This document shows positions 11,042 through 22,948 of a stretch of DNA of 64,000 nt, piece after piece (position 1 is the stretch's first letter; every line of letters starts with the position of its first letter). Source of the stretch: Enoplolaimus lenunculus. Its lineage: Eukaryota > Nematoda > Enoplea > Enoplida > Thoracostomopsidae. Below the pieces are notes generated by a model that saw nothing but the letters and a program-made list of their open reading frames with translations, had not been told where the DNA came from and did no database searches. The stretch covers positions 1 through 64,000 of the forward strand of contig JASANG010003057.1 in the NCBI GenBank assembly GCA_030248215.1, read 5' to 3'. The position numbers were made by a program, and so were the translations under genes.

Positions 11042-11734
11042 TACAGAATTATTACAAAAATCATACAAAAAACTGATCATTTTAATAAATTCTACGGATA
11101 ATTTTTAAGTCAAAAAATTTCTCGTACGTCGAAACGTTCCACAAACACAAAAAAACCTGCCCAAAACTACTGACATTTTATTTGAAATTCTACACAATGA
11201 TTATGTAAAAAAATATAATACATTTCAATATAAATGAGATGTGATTTTATGTATTTTTTATCATTTTTTATTATGTTTTTTAATATGTTTTTTTCATTTG
11301 TGTCTCATTTGTGTCATCATTTTGTTTTTATTTTTTTTCAATTGGGCATTTCGTTGAAATTTGTCCGAAAGACAAGAGAATTGCAAGAATATTTTAAGCA
11401 AATTATCACCGATTTGATATACAAATTTTCAATCCTAGCAGCAAATGACGCTTACCGAATTGAAATTTTGGCTACACCCCTGCGTATATTTTGTTTTGTT
11501 TTGTTTTCTTGTGTGTTATTTTATCTTTTTATGCACATGTATCTTATTTCTAATTATTTATATATATTTTTATTTCCTCATGTATATATCAGTCGTGTAT
11601 ACATTGAGGATAAGTAAATTATATCTCATTAAATTTTTGGAAAAACAAGAAAAAGGTTCTGTACAAAACTTGCGTTTTAGAATATTAAATTTCTGGAGTT
11701 TTGAGGTCAAAAACATTTGTTTCGGTCAGATATT
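11042..11734. other. AT-rich stretch, no gene seen
   Basis: T-rich DNA with open frames (for example from 11234) that reflect base composition: the products are runs of F, L, Y and I without domain pattern. Confidence 0.45.
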
Positions 11735-12042
11735 AAGGGTAACGGTATACTTGTCGTGCGGTGCCATTCGTCGTCGTCCGACGCCGTCCGTCATCATCCG
11801 ACGTCGTCCGTCACCGTCCGACGTCGTCCGTCACCGTCCGACGTCGTCCGTCACCGTCCGACGTCGTCCGTCACCGTCCGACGTCGTCCGTCACCGTCCG
11901 ACGTCGTCCGTCACCGTCCGACGTTGTCCGTCACCGTCCGACGTCGTCCGTCACTGTCCGACACCCGTCATGTACGAAACCGAATAGTGACGGACGGTGA
12001 CGGACCGCGCCGGACGTCAACAAAACCATACGCGCAACCTTA
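11735..12042. mobile_element. V1 element with expanded CGTC minisatellite
   Basis: Imperfect inverted ends AAGGGTAACGGTATAC and CCATACGCGCAACCTTA. The related copy at 13124-13312 has similar ends and only short CGTCCGTCA-type motifs, so this copy is an expanded member of the family. Confidence 0.6.
11776..11965. repeat. 20-bp tandem repeat
   Basis: About nine copies of ACGTCGTCCGTCACCGTCCG, nearly identical, in phase with the 60-base lines. Every unit has several CpGs in an otherwise AT-rich region. All forward frames are open through it, but only because of the repeat. Confidence 0.92.
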
Positions 12043-12059
12043 AGTCATTCTCTCTCGAA

Positions 12060-12243
12060 ATGACATATAGGCTACGCCTTTTTTTACATGTTTCATTTTT
12101 CGTCCCGTTAAATGCTCTTGTGTGCGTCGCATTTCTATGCGCGCATGGTCAAAATTTTCGATCGGGAACGATATCCGGTAACTTAACCGGAATTTGTGGT
12201 GCGTTCAAACGAATCCAGTTGCTGAACTCTACTATCCCGACAG
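12060..12243 (+). CDS. Possible first exon of a secreted protein
   Basis: ATG 12060 opens 61 codons ending at a donor (ACAG|gttaga). The product starts with a basic then hydrophobic segment (RLRLFLHVSFFVPL, then LVCVAFLCAHG) that could be a signal peptide. No following exon was found and no family is recognised. Confidence 0.18.
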
Positions 12244-12249
12244 GTTAGA

Positions 12250-13120
12250 CACTCTAAAAGGATCAATTTGTTTTCTTGTCCTTCCACAAAATTTTCGAGG
12301 GGTATTTGTGTCGATTTCCCCTTGTATGTGATTCTGGCGATTTTGTGTTATTTTTTATATGTTCATTTAAATATAAATAGATGATATAATAATAATAATA
12401 ATAATAATGTGTGTCGCATTTTAGTATACTTTTTCTCAAAACTCTCTTAAATTTGTGTTTATTTTTTTTGGTCAGCCAAATTTTATATGATTTCAGTATC
12501 GAGACAGTATAAATGTTTGATCTGAACTTTTTAGAAAATAAGAAATACGAAAAATCGTTGTGTATATTTTTGCAATCACCGCAACCAGCAATTGTTGACA
12601 GAGGAAACAAGAAGATATTAAAAATCGAAGGGCACTGACGAAACCATTTGTTGCCATAAAATTGTGTCAATGAAGGCAAAAAATTCTATGAGGGGGGGAC
12701 ATTGACGTCCGTATTTGACGGTCCCTCCCCCGTTGAGTTTGTCCGTTGATTTTTGCGTTTTATTCATTTATGTTGTTTGATATATTTACTAATTTCCACA
12801 ACATCATGCGTACACATGATGACTTTTGATCGGGTAGTGTGATAGACACAGAAGCAACAAAAGCTTCCATGTCCATCACAATACCGATTCAAAAGTTACC
12901 TGGTGTACGCATGATATTGTGGCAATTGCATAAACACAATTCAAAGTTCCAACAGAACACTGAATTACTCAGTGTAAGCTTAAGGAAGGGTTAACGTTTA
13001 CTCTCATTGTCCTAAACTTAGATTTAGCACCGCTTAATAGGCTTAGGTTTAGTTTATTTTGCTATAGTGACCCTAATAACCAGGCAGTGATGGGTAAGCA
13101 AAAGGTGTTCCTCGTTTTGA
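12250..13120. other. Intergenic stretch
   Basis: Contains an (AAT)n run near 12385-12406, an inverted repeat around GACGTCCGTATTTGACGGTC (12707), and a pair of ACATCATGCGTACACATGATG / GGTGTACGCATGATATTGTGG arms (12800-12925) forming a roughly 125-bp hairpin. A 138-codon minus frame at 12679-12263 has no recognisable product. Confidence 0.4.
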
Positions 13121-13123
13121 TCC

Positions 13124-13312
13124 CAAATGAAAAACGGTGGTGCTATACTTGTCGTAAGACGCCGTCCGTCATCGTCCGGCGCCGTACGCCACCGTCCGAC
13201 ATCGTACGGTATCGTTAACGTGAGAGATTCCCGTACAATACCGCATGGTGAGGGTCGATGACGGACAACGACGGACGACGCCGGACGTCATCAAAAGTGC
13301 ACCGCCACCCTA
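13124..13312. mobile_element. V1 element, unexpanded copy
   Basis: AAACGGTGGTGCTATACTTG at the left; AAAAGTGCACCGCCACCCTA at the right; GACGCCGTCCGTCATCG and its complement inside. Compare 11735-12042. Confidence 0.6.
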
Positions 13313-13377
13313 ACAATTAATATTCCTGTCCAACATTTCTATTAAAGAGTCCATTAATGTTAATCATCTCTAAGAGA

Positions 13378-13809
13378 CTGCAGTGACCCGAATAAGACGG
13401 GGTCCCCAATTTAAGTCCATATCCATAGGAGTCCGTAACCCTAATAAGAGTCCGTAAGCGGGTAGAGTCCCTAAACCCTAATTAGAGTCCATAAATGTCA
13501 ATTATTCCAAATTGTAGCGCATAAATGACTCCATGTCCTAGTTAAATTGAGTTTGAAACTTTGAAGTGTATGTAAATTTTGAAAGTACATTCCTTAGTAT
13601 AAGCTTGCGTTATCGCTTAAGCTACTGACACAAAACAAATAAACGTTTAATTCAACGGACAGTTGGCAACACCGAACATATTTCAGTAAACGACGGGTGG
13701 CGGAGCGTGGATTAAAAATAATTAACAGTCCATAACCGAATAACAAGGGGGGTGCCCTCTGGAAAAGCCAAATAAATATCAGTTCCCCCTCTTATTCGTG
13801 TGACTACAG
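13378..13809. mobile_element. M1 TA-type element
   Basis: Left end CTGCAGTGACCCGAATAAG, right end CTCTTATTCGTGTGACTACAG followed by TA. A body of about 430 bp is shared with 14668-15116 and, reversed, with 36670-37072. Confidence 0.75.
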
Positions 13810-13989
13810 TAGACAAAGTTCAAAGACGTTAGTTCAGTATTTATCATGAAAAATAGTAAAAACCTATGGATAGCAAATAATCTGCTCACAACCAACATGA
13901 GGAACGAATCGTTTCGTATCCCTTTCGCTGCCTTAGCTAAGTGCTTATAAACGAGTGGCCCGTGTTATACTGAGGGCCCTCCCGCTGTC

Positions 13990-14060
13990 CCGCTACAACG
14001 ACAAGCAGGAGTGCAGCGTAGACAAACCAGCGTTCGAAACACTCCTGCTTATTTTAATAC
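13990..14060. other. Short hairpin region
   Basis: AAGCAGGAGTGCAGCG pairs loosely with AACACTCCTGCTTATT, giving a stem of about 10 bp around a 40-base loop. It includes a GTTCGAAAC box-B-like motif, but no A box at the right distance. Confidence 0.25.
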
Positions 14061-14269
14061 GTCAAAATTTATTTGAGTAGTGACAGTAGTCCGAGTTTAA
14101 ATTCAAAGATTGAAATTACACCTCAGATGAAATTGAAAATAACCATAAAATCTTCAGACGACAGATGCCGCAGTGAATGGTGAAATACAGGCTGCGATCG
14201 AATCACAATACAGGGGAGGTTTTAAACATCACTATTATTATACTTTAAATACAAATATCACAATATGTT

Positions 14270-14450
14270 GTCCGACAACTCGTCGACGAACTTGTAGCCC
14301 GACATCTCATCGACTCTGACAACTGATCGATCGGACAACTCATTAGGTACGATAACTTGGTTTAGGCATAAGTAGGTCGAGTCGACGAGATGTCGGGTTA
14401 CGAGTTGTCGGTCTCCGAGTTGTCGAGCTACAAAATGTAGGTTCTTAAAA
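14270..14450. repeat. Inverted repeat, ACAACTCGTCGA family
   Basis: GTCCGACAACTCGTCGAC and its complement flank a core near 14350. Related pieces occur near 34850-34915 and 53405-53475. Confidence 0.45.
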
Positions 14451-14667
14451 ATAAGTTTGAGCTATAACTGCACGTGACTTATATTAACAAAAGCTTTAAG
14501 TTTGATTTCGTCTAGCTTAACGTACTTATAAAGAAAATATATAGCAAATACTGAAGAATGCCAGCAAAAATTTCATTTTTGCTTCTCAAAGCTATGAAAA
14601 CATCAAAAGTACAAATCAACAAGAATATTAAATTGGTAGAAGCCGGCACCGTCAAACGACTGAAATA

Positions 14668-15116
14668 CTGTATTGATCCGAATAAGAGGGGGAGGGGTAA
14701 TAAGGGGGGTCCCCATTTTGAGTCTGAATCAATTGGATTCTGTATCCGTAAAAAGATTCCGTAAGCAGATAGAGTCCCTAAACCCTAATTAGAGTCCATA
14801 AATGTCAATTAACCCTAATTGTAGCGCATAAATGACTCCAGGACCAAATAAAGATCAGTTCGAAACTTCAAAACGTACATAGATTTTGAAAGTACATTCC
14901 TAAGTATAACCTTGTATTATCGCTGAAGCCATTGACACAAGACAAATAAACGTGTAATTCAACGGATAATTGCAGTACCGGATATATATCAGTAACGAAG
15001 GGCGGCGGAGCGTGGGTTAAAAATAAATAACAGTCTGTAACCGAATAATAAGGGGGATACCCTCTGGAGAGGCCAAATAAATATCAGTCCCACCCCTCTT
15101 ATTCGGGTCACTACGG
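14668..15116. mobile_element. M1 TA-type element with TA duplication
   Basis: CTGTATTGATCCGAATAAGA and TCTTATTCGGGTCACTACGG form inverted ends of about 24 bp, with TA on both sides (14666-14667, 15117-15118). Best preserved copy in the window. Confidence 0.82.
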
Positions 15117-15217
15117 TATTTTTTAGATAATCGAATTGGAAATTTACTAATCAGCGATTATAGAATAACGCAATATTGGTGTCTGAAACTTCCAAAAAGT
15201 TTGAATCAAGGAGTGCT

Positions 15218-15465
15218 CCCTGTAAATTTCAGTGAGTTGATTTTAACTCAGTATGAGTTGAATCAGTCAATCTGAGTTAGGACTTAACTCAGATTTCTGA
15301 GTCAGTAAAACTCACTCTGAGTTAATTATTCAACTTACGCGGAAACAACTGCACTCAGAGTGAGGATCAGTTCAACTTAGAGTGAGTTAATGTTAACTGT
15401 TTATAACTCAGAAATAACTAACTCTTTAGCTGAGTTGATTTATCAATTCATTGGAATTTACAGTG
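15218..15465. mobile_element. T1 MITE
   Basis: CCCTGTAAATTTCAGTGAG to GGAATTTACAGTG. A second, reversed T1 starts 10 bp downstream. Confidence 0.75.
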
Positions 15466-15475
15466 CAGGCGCGTA

Positions 15476-15774
15476 CACTGTACATTCTAATGAGTTAATT
15501 AATCAACTCAGACGGAAAGTTAGTTATTTCTGAGTTAATAACAGCAAACTTTAACTCACTCTGAGTTTCGCTGATTCCGACTCTGAGTTGATTTGATTCT
15601 GGGAAAGTATATTATTTAAATCAGAATGAGTTATATCAACTCAGAATTATGAGTTCTGATAGTCCTAAACTCAGACTGATATCAACTCAGAATTATGAGT
15701 TCTGATATTCCTAAACTCAAACTGAGTGATTCAACTCAGTCTGAGTTGAAATCAAATCACTGGAATTTGCAGCG
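15476..15774. mobile_element. T1 MITE with internal duplication
   Basis: TA|CACTGTACATTC at the left, TGGAATTTGCAGCG at the right. A block of about 45 bp around TATCAACTCAGAATTATGAG is duplicated in tandem, making this copy longer. Confidence 0.75.
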
Positions 15775-16299
15775 CAGTGCCCTCCTGAGACCCATCTTTC
15801 GGTATATAAAGGCTCCTGAATATAAAAAAGTTTGAAAAAATTAGCAAAAAAAATTAATTTTACAAATATTTTTTACTTTTAAACAAACTTGCAGTAAATG
15901 ACACTGACCGACTCATCCGTACTCGTCAAAACATTTCTAGCAGATTTGACAGTACGAAAGCATTTATGTAAACAAACAAATTTCCTGTATTCGAAAAAAC
16001 CTCGGCCAACGGGAATACGAATCGGGGATTGTTGATGCTGGGTGACAGTAAAAAAATCAGCGATTGAAGCGAAGGAGAAACCACACGCAATTTTAGTACT
16101 AAATTTTAACTACAAACTTTTTTAACTGTGATCGTTGTTGAAAGGTCATAACACTGCGTGTGCACCCCGAGACTCTCAGCCAGTGAGACTAGTTTGGACT
16201 GCAATTGTTCGATAGCTACAAACATGCCGGAAATGCTGTGAAAGTTAGAAAACTTTGAACAAACTTTTCTGTTTGCGTTCTAGTTCGTTTCGCGTATTA

Positions 16300-16860
16300 T
16301 ATTTTAGTGCAAATCGAAGCCTACCGCCCCCCCCCCCTTCACGCTATTATAGTGCAGGAAGTTAAACTTACGAGGGGGTGGGAGAAAACTATTACTGTAG
16401 GGGGTAACTATTACAAGGGCCCGTATTGGAACTTAAAAAATTGGTTGACTGATGCTAGTTTTACAATTCGACGGCGGGGAGATGACTTTTACAAGACCAG
16501 CGGACTTCAACCCAGCGTAGGCTCTAAGGGGTTGTAATCTTTGCGGGGCAGACGCCTAAAGTTTACTGACGTAACGGTAAGCCCTACAACACGGGATCAC
16601 TTACGGGAATCTGAACGATTTTCGAGACTCGTAAAAGGAGGGTTAACTTTAAGGGTGTATTGTGATCTTAGGGGGTCGAGTTTATTAGTTGCGGACTTTC
16701 TATTAATACATTTTGTAAGCAGTTTTGCGACTCAACGTCAGGAGTTTGTTTTTCGATTGACGGGGAACATTGAGACTATAGATGTGCGGGTTTAGATCCA
16801 TCGCGACGGAAGGAGAACCGGATTAACTAGGAGGGTCGCAGTTGATTCAGCGTATTAATA
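16300..16860. other. GC-richer unique island
   Basis: This stretch lacks the repeat families, is rich in G runs on the plus strand and contains two adjacent open frames (16307-16537, 16541-16795) whose products match nothing I recognise. It could be old organellar or foreign DNA, or part of an unknown gene. Confidence 0.35.
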
Positions 16861-16882
16861 TTAAAGTAAGTTTAAAAACACC

Positions 16883-17094
16883 AGCCAAAATAAAAAAAAA
16901 CACGGGCAGAACAGTATCGTAAGCATGTTCCTAAAGCCTAAGCGTATGAGCACATTTCTACGCCTAAACCTAAGAATGAGCATACACTTAAACCTATTAA
17001 GCCTAGTAAAGCCAAGCAAAAATTATTCTACAGCTTAAGCTTACTCTTTCTAGTCCCACAGAAAAACGTTCCGCCCCTGATCTTTCCACGGGCC
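16883..17094. mobile_element. H1 TTAGGC-bearing MITE
   Basis: Right end CCGCCCCTGATCTTTCCACG then GGCC; left end decayed. The interior has CCTAAG units and the conserved TCTAGTCCCACAGAAAAACG block. Confidence 0.65.
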
Positions 17095-17154
17095 AAGAAC
17101 GCCAATGAACTGGGTCCGCTTCCGTTATAGAAATAACAGCCAGTGTTACCTTTA

Positions 17155-17430
17155 AAGGCCGTCCCATTTTCCCGGGACAGAAATGTACCAGGAGTACCCG
17201 TCCCATTGACCCGGGACAGCAATGTACCACGAGTACATTCAAAAAGTATAATTGGAACAGCGGGACAGATGAGACAGTTGGGTCAGTTGAGACAAACGGG
17301 ACAGATGGCACACTTGGGACAAACGGTACAGATAAGACAGTTGTGACAGATAGATGAGACAGTTGACAGTTGGGGCAGATCGGATAGATGGAACAAACGG
17401 AACAAACGGGACAGTTGTGACAAGCATTGC
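17155..17430. repeat. Two adjacent minisatellites
   Basis: 17157-17235 holds two copies of a unit of about 41 bp (CGTCCCATTTTCCCGGGACA, ending in GAGTAC). From 17258 to 17425 there are degenerate 9-11 bp units of GGGACAGTTG / GAGACAAAC type. Confidence 0.7.
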
Positions 17431-17670
17431 TGAGTCCATTATCCGGATGTCACCACCGCGTTACGATTAGTTCGCCTTTCACACAAATGGTTCGTGTACT
17501 TATCGTAAACAATAGTAGTTCGCGAAAAAGTTCACAATAACACTGTGCAGACACCAAAAACAAAAACGCTCGGAAATGCGTCTCCATCATGAAAAATTAA
17601 AGTGAATGATTTTTTAAAAATTTTGGTTCAGGTTAGATGTTGGCATTCTAAACAATATATTGTTCATTCG

Positions 17671-17995
17671 GACAAATGTAACAGATCAGGAGCGGAACGG
17701 TTTTCTGTGGGACTAGAAAAAAGAGTATTACAATTTACGCATCACCAAAAAGTTTATAAATTGTGTTCGTGATTACAATGGAAATTAAAGGTGATGTACA
17801 AGGTGTGGAAAAGGTTGTTTGCTATTTTATGAAGATTGGAATGGATATTAATTTTGCCACAGGCTGCACGCAAAATATTGTGGATTTTGCATATAAGTTT
17901 AAGCTTTAGACTAACTTTTTTGCTTGGCATAGACTTAGGCTTAGCCTTAGGAATATGATTACAATACTGGTCCGACCCTATTCTTTACATTGGCC
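17671..17995. mobile_element. H1 MITE with internal insert
   Basis: AAATGTAACAGATCAGGAGC at the left and CTATTCTTTACATTGGCC at the right. About 140 bp of extra AT-rich sequence separates the left arm from the TTAGGC part. Confidence 0.6.
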
Positions 17996-18015
17996 TTTGT
18001 TCGAAATGCAAATAA

Positions 18016-18098
18016 GGTTTTAACGTTGATCCCGAATCAACATGGGACAAACCGTGACAAGACTGCAACCAGTTATATAACGTGAATCGCGCGTCCCA
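18016..18098. repeat. B1 right-end fragment
   Basis: TTAACGTTGATCCCGAATCA, ACATGGGACAAACCGTG and TATAACGTGAATCGCGC match the right arm of the B1 copies at 30403 and 62369. Confidence 0.5.
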
Positions 18099-18674
18099 AA
18101 AACACATTTAATTTTACTAATGTAAATAACAAAGATCGTCCGGTTTTCCTGTAGCATTGCAAAAGAATAGGTTTATCTGTTGCACTATATTTCTTGCTTT
18201 AGGCTTAGTTTTACACTTTTTTCTATACTTAGTCTTGGTAATATGTCTAATCTACAATTTCGGCCCTAAACTAACAACAGCCAAAAGATTTACATTGAAC
18301 ACACTTTAGGAATGTGTTAAAAATACAACTGTTTTTTCGTTGGAAAATAGCGTTTACACTGTTGTTAAAATAAAGCGTTCACATTTTAACAGCGTTTTAA
18401 GCCATTCATTTCAAATTCGAATTCACACTCCACCAGTTTGCCACCATCAAAATTGCTACCCGGCAACGTTGTCAGAAACCTTCAAAGCAGATAAAGGACT
18501 CCACCTGTGATCAGACGCAATAGTGCGAAACACAACCACGTTATTCCGTAGAACGTGAATCCATCCATTTACCACCATTAAAATTACTACTCAGAACCTT
18601 AGTCGACATACTTCAAAGAGCTTCAAACTATCCGACCGAACAGACACGACTGATCGAGACTACCCAAATACTAA

Positions 18675-21446
18675 TTATTCTATTTTCATCCGTTTCGCGT
18701 TCGGTGTAAATACATCTCCGCTCATACTTGATACCATTGTCGTTGGGGCACCAGGGTGAAATTGTGACTCAGCGGTTCCGATTCTGCTTTTGGAGTCATT
18801 TGGCTGTGTTGAAAAAACGCCTGTGTTTGCGTGTTCTCTTGTTTGATGTGAAAGCTCAGCTAAAATATAACATTTTAAAGAATAACCAAAGCTAATATAA
18901 CGCGATACAAATTTTCTCAGTTCCAGTTTAAGTATCAATTTGAGTTTTTTATGTGTCACAAGTACGTTAAAACCAGTGCTGTAGAAGGTAGCTCAAATCT
19001 CATGTGATTATAAAGATTAGTCTCGTCTGATATACGGCTGTCAAGTTGCATGTTTTATAATTTTATAGATTACAAATACTGTACAGTGATATGCTAGTTA
19101 GCGAATAGCTAATCAAATATTTGCTAATTTAAAATGATTAAGAATACCGAAACGTACGACAAAATTGCGATTGAAGTTGGTGTCCATAGGAGAACCAGTC
19201 GGGTGTTGGAGGTGTTTCGTCGAATGGAGGTCTCCAACCCACTTACACCAATAGTGAACTGCTAGAACCATTAAATTTTCACCAGTTTACCCACAGCTGT
19301 TTTGAAACCTACACGGTCAAAACAGACTTTTTCGAACGCAGGTTTACAATATGAAAAGCACTTACCTACCTGAACCCGGGCCTTGGGCAGGCTTCCCACT
19401 ACCACCGCCTTTTTTCGTCGGTTCTGGCTTCGGTTTCGTTTCCAAATCTTCCTCATCCACAATTTGTTGGTCCGGTGCGACTGGGAACCGTTGTGAAAGC
19501 CGAGCCAAGAGTTGATCGACCCGTGTTCGCTGAAACCAAGTACTTTTTCTATCTAGCGGATTCTCTGGTTCTTTTTTTGCATCTGAAACAAATTATAAAA
19601 TTCTCAATATATATACACACACATTTATTTGTATATATACTTATGTACACCAAAGATACACGCAGTATGCTAATATACTTTACTGTGTTTGCGTGATTTA
19701 CGTATAGAACAAATTAATAACTATTACAAATTAAAAACAGTTTTATTTTAAACTTTACCCTTAAAAGTCACTGAAAATCTTCCCTAACTTCGCTTAGAAA
19801 CACTTACATTCGACTAGTGTACCCCAAGCAAAATCACCTTTTAACTTTCGTTGTTCACACCGTTTCTCAGCTGTTTTCTCAGAGTCTTCGGCGCTTTCCA
19901 TCGTAGAAACAGACGCCGTCGTAATCCGTTTTTGTTCGAAATCCCAATGAAATCCTTTAGACGAATCGTACGCAAGGAGTGATAGCGTTTTATTGAACGA
20001 AGAATGAATATAATGCAATGAGCCAGTCTGTAAATATTTCTGGTGCAATGTATACATCAATCAACATATAGGAGGTAGAGAATCAAAAATGGGAACGGCT
20101 TGAACAATGAGTGCAATTCGAATTTGGTGAACTTTCGCTGAATGGTCCCCGCAGCGTCGAACATCAGCACTATAAACAACATAAATTTGCACAGATGCAG
20201 TTGGCAAAGATTATGTAACAGTTCATGAAAAGCTATCAACACTAATATACCTTAATACCGTCAAATTCAGTCTTGCCTATGGCAGAGATAAACGTAAATT
20301 AATTCAACAAAACATTTTCGCTTACAATTTTAGCGTTAATCAAAGCAGCAAGATCTGGTGCTTGATACACTTTACCAGCAATTACGTAGTAATAATCGAC
20401 TGGTGTGGCTAAAATTGAAAAATTAGACTCAGAAAACACCATAAAGGAAGCTTAAATCCCTTATTGTCGAAGAAAATCGACATTTTGTGTTTTGAACTAC
20501 ACTATTCAGCCATTAACTACAAATTAGCAAACTACCAGCCTCTACCACGAACATATGACAAAACATAACAAATTTACTAAAAATAATGTGAATAAACCAA
20601 TACATTAAATACCCATTTTGACCTCACAAAACTTGAAATTATTTTTCTTTCTACAAACGTAAAAATGGTATATAATATAAACTACACTAACATTGAACGC
20701 CAGCCCGATTGATTTTTTGAATAACAAACAACGGTTTATCTGCCATCGCAACGATGTATTCTGTTCCACTCAAATCGTGAATACTGAAATTAAATTATGT
20801 ACAAGGGTAAAAGCTAAATTTAATAAATTAGAACAATACCAAAGCTAAATTTAATAAATTACAACAATACTGTACTCTAGGTTTTGATCAGGCTCTAAAC
20901 TACAAATAATGTTACCAGACTAACTGTTCAATACAAAGTAAATATTGTTCATTTTCAACTATAAACATCGAATCTATTATATATGAAACTAACTTGTATT
21001 GTAAATTAATCTTTTGCATTTTAACCAACTCATTCAGACAAGTCCTGTCGTAAAATGGATTTCCCTGTTGACAAAAATAGTCCAAAATATTAGCATCGTT
21101 TAAATCATTTGGATTCCAAGCGTTATCAAACCACAAAGTGTGTTCAAGACGCTGTTGCTGTTGTGGTTGCGATTGCTGGTCTGCGGGACGATCCATGCCA
21201 AAGGCGTCAGGCGCTAAAACAATACCTGCATGGCTAGTAAAAATTGCGACACTTATGGCACACCAGCCTTAGTCTGGTCACTTTCGTACCATTTGACCAA
21301 TAGCACAGGAATATTAGTTCGTAAATTTGACGCACGCGCGTGTATATACAGGTCAAAAAGTAGAAGCTTGAACTTCTCCTAACATGAAATCAAAATTATA
21401 TATCTTGAACAATAAACATACCTCGCGGCTGATGGTGAAATCCCAT
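18675..21446 (-). CDS. MED6: Mediator complex subunit 6 (MED6), 7 exons, 335 aa
   Basis: Exons, in transcript order: 21446-21422, 21213-20994, 20783-20692, 20408-20326, 20027-19838, 19582-19370, 18859-18675. All six introns are GT-AG and phases agree; total 1008 nt including TAA. The N-terminal half carries the MED6 core: LWFDNAWNPNDLN, ILDYFCQQGNPFYDRTCLNE, VKMQ, then EYIVAMADKPLFVIQK, YYYVIAGKVYQAPDLAALIN and SSKGFHWDF. After an acidic/basic linker comes TWFQRTRVDQLLARLSQRFP, the conserved C-terminal helix, then a Pro/Lys/Gly-rich tail ending AKRMKIE. MED6 sits in the Mediator head and helps RNA polymerase II respond to activators in the nucleus. Known animal proteins are about 250 residues; the excess here is in the linker and tail. 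The start is ATG 21446 because it splices in frame onto exon 2; ATG 21196 would also keep the core. Confidence 0.95.
20030..20325 (-). other. MED6 intron 4
   Basis: Holds a 61-codon frame (20242-20057), but the spliced path from ...LINAKI straight to TGSLHYIHSSF keeps the MED6 alignment, so this frame is intronic. Confidence 0.6.
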
Positions 21447-21449
21447 TTG

Positions 21450-22620
21450 GCTATACATTATTGTGTTTTAAATATTTATAGTTGTACGTGGTGCTACATA
21501 TGATACGTTAGTTAAGTCGAGAAGCTACGGCTACGTATTTTATACGCGTGTGGCTGAAAATGAAAAGCGTTTCTGTGTATATACTTATAGGTTACATGCG
21601 TTGAACCTCAACATATGCCTTTTGGCTTTATATGTAAGTAGGTGTCTTGGTTCCTCTCTGCACAGATTATGTGCCTTCTATGGGTTTATGTGCCTTTTAT
21701 GGCTTTATATAGAAATTAGCTTTCTTCCGATAAGCAGCATCAGCATTCCATTAACTAATGTCGTTTAAATACGTCAGCCTGTCACGCGCATAATGGAAGA
21801 TATGTCCATAGGTACATACGCCTTAACTTTTTCAAGCGATACTTAAAAAATTCTAGTCCCATTAGAAAATAGTTTTCAGTGTTGAGCAAATCATACTAAT
21901 CTTTAACATACGTATATGCAAGAAATTAACACAAACGGTAAGCGTATGCAAAGCATAGATTCCCATATGTGTGCGTGCATATATAAGTAATTAGAAGTTA
22001 TTGCATTCAAGCACATGGTCTAAGGACAACATTCGTGACTCGTGTTAGAGAACCGAGGTGTGTAGCTCCAACAAACCCGTTGAATCTAGGTCGTCACACT
22101 AAAGCCAGTAAAACTGTTTTTCTTGTCTTTCAAGAAATGTTGAGAAGGTATAGATCAGGGTCAGGGTACAACCAGATAGAAAAATTATCGGATCTGGATC
22201 TGGACACTTGAATATTCGGCTACGGTTACCATCAGAGCAGGATATTTAAGAGTATATTTCAATAAAATAAAATAAAACTTAATCGCGCTACTTTCGTATC
22301 AATATTTTACGATGAAGTCTGTAAAACTTTGGAGCAATAACTGGCAATGTGGAATTCCGGAACCTGATGTAGATGTTAATTTTTACCTCAGCCAAAAGCT
22401 GATCGGATATCCTGTGACACCATGTATTTGGCTGTATTCCATTTACTTTCATCCCAATTTACTCGTTCATTTTTTAACATTCCTAGCTACGTAAATAAAT
22501 ACAAAAATCCAGAAACAGGATAACAATATGATTATTTCGACCCAATCTGAAGCGTCAATTTCTGTTTATTTCACAATATTATAATGATTATTTGACTAGT
22601 TGATATTCTAGTTTTTAAAA
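21450..22620. other. Region upstream of MED6
   Basis: No divergent gene recognised. Frames at 21550-21768 and 22312-22494 are open but without family resemblance. An H2-like scrap (CAGGGTACAACCAGAT) is at about 22161. Confidence 0.35.
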
Positions 22621-22729
22621 GATTTATGTTGCAACATCGTACACATGCCTTCTGTTAATATATGTATAGCATAGTAATGTGGTTGTACTGCATTCGTGTC
22701 TTGATCGAAGTTGTGCTTGAATTAGGACT

Positions 22730-22948
22730 TTGAATTTTAATAAACCGTTATGGGCGCTGATGTCAGCAGAAAGTTTTGCAGAAAGACAAGCGCGCATCAA
22801 TTTTGGTATCGGGGTCTTGCCCATTCTTGGCTCGTTTATAGCTCACCAGGATTCCTTCGCACTTCTAGTGGCATGGTATACAGCGTGTGGTTACTCAGAC
22901 CCTTCCCAATTACAAATTCTGGCTTCGCACCTGCGAAAAGATGAGTAA
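22730..22948 (+). CDS. Possible small protein or exon
   Basis: The frame from about 22757 (ATG) gives roughly 63 residues, SAESFAERQARINFGIGVLP and SFALLVAWYTACGY, with a possible single membrane segment, ending HLRKDE. A second frame from 22750 is also open over the same bases. No homologue recognised; base composition is richer in GC than the surroundings, the only positive sign. Confidence 0.22.
   Translation: MNFNKPLWALMSAESFAERQARINFGIGVLPILGSFIAHQDSFALLVAWYTACGYSDPSQLQILASHLRKDE

Noticed and set aside
11234-11617. 127-codon frame with hydrophobic product
   Set aside because: T-rich DNA yields F, L, Y and I runs; no pattern of a membrane-protein family and no splice logic.
11717-12043. 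Arginine/serine-rich frames
   Set aside because: Open only because of the 20-bp minisatellite.
12263-12679. 138-codon minus frame
   Set aside because: Includes a Y run from (AAT)n and lysine-rich AT-driven sequence; no recognisable domain.
20057-20242. Minus frame inside the MED6 locus
   Set aside because: The MED6 alignment continues across the splice from 20326 to 20027, so this part is intron.
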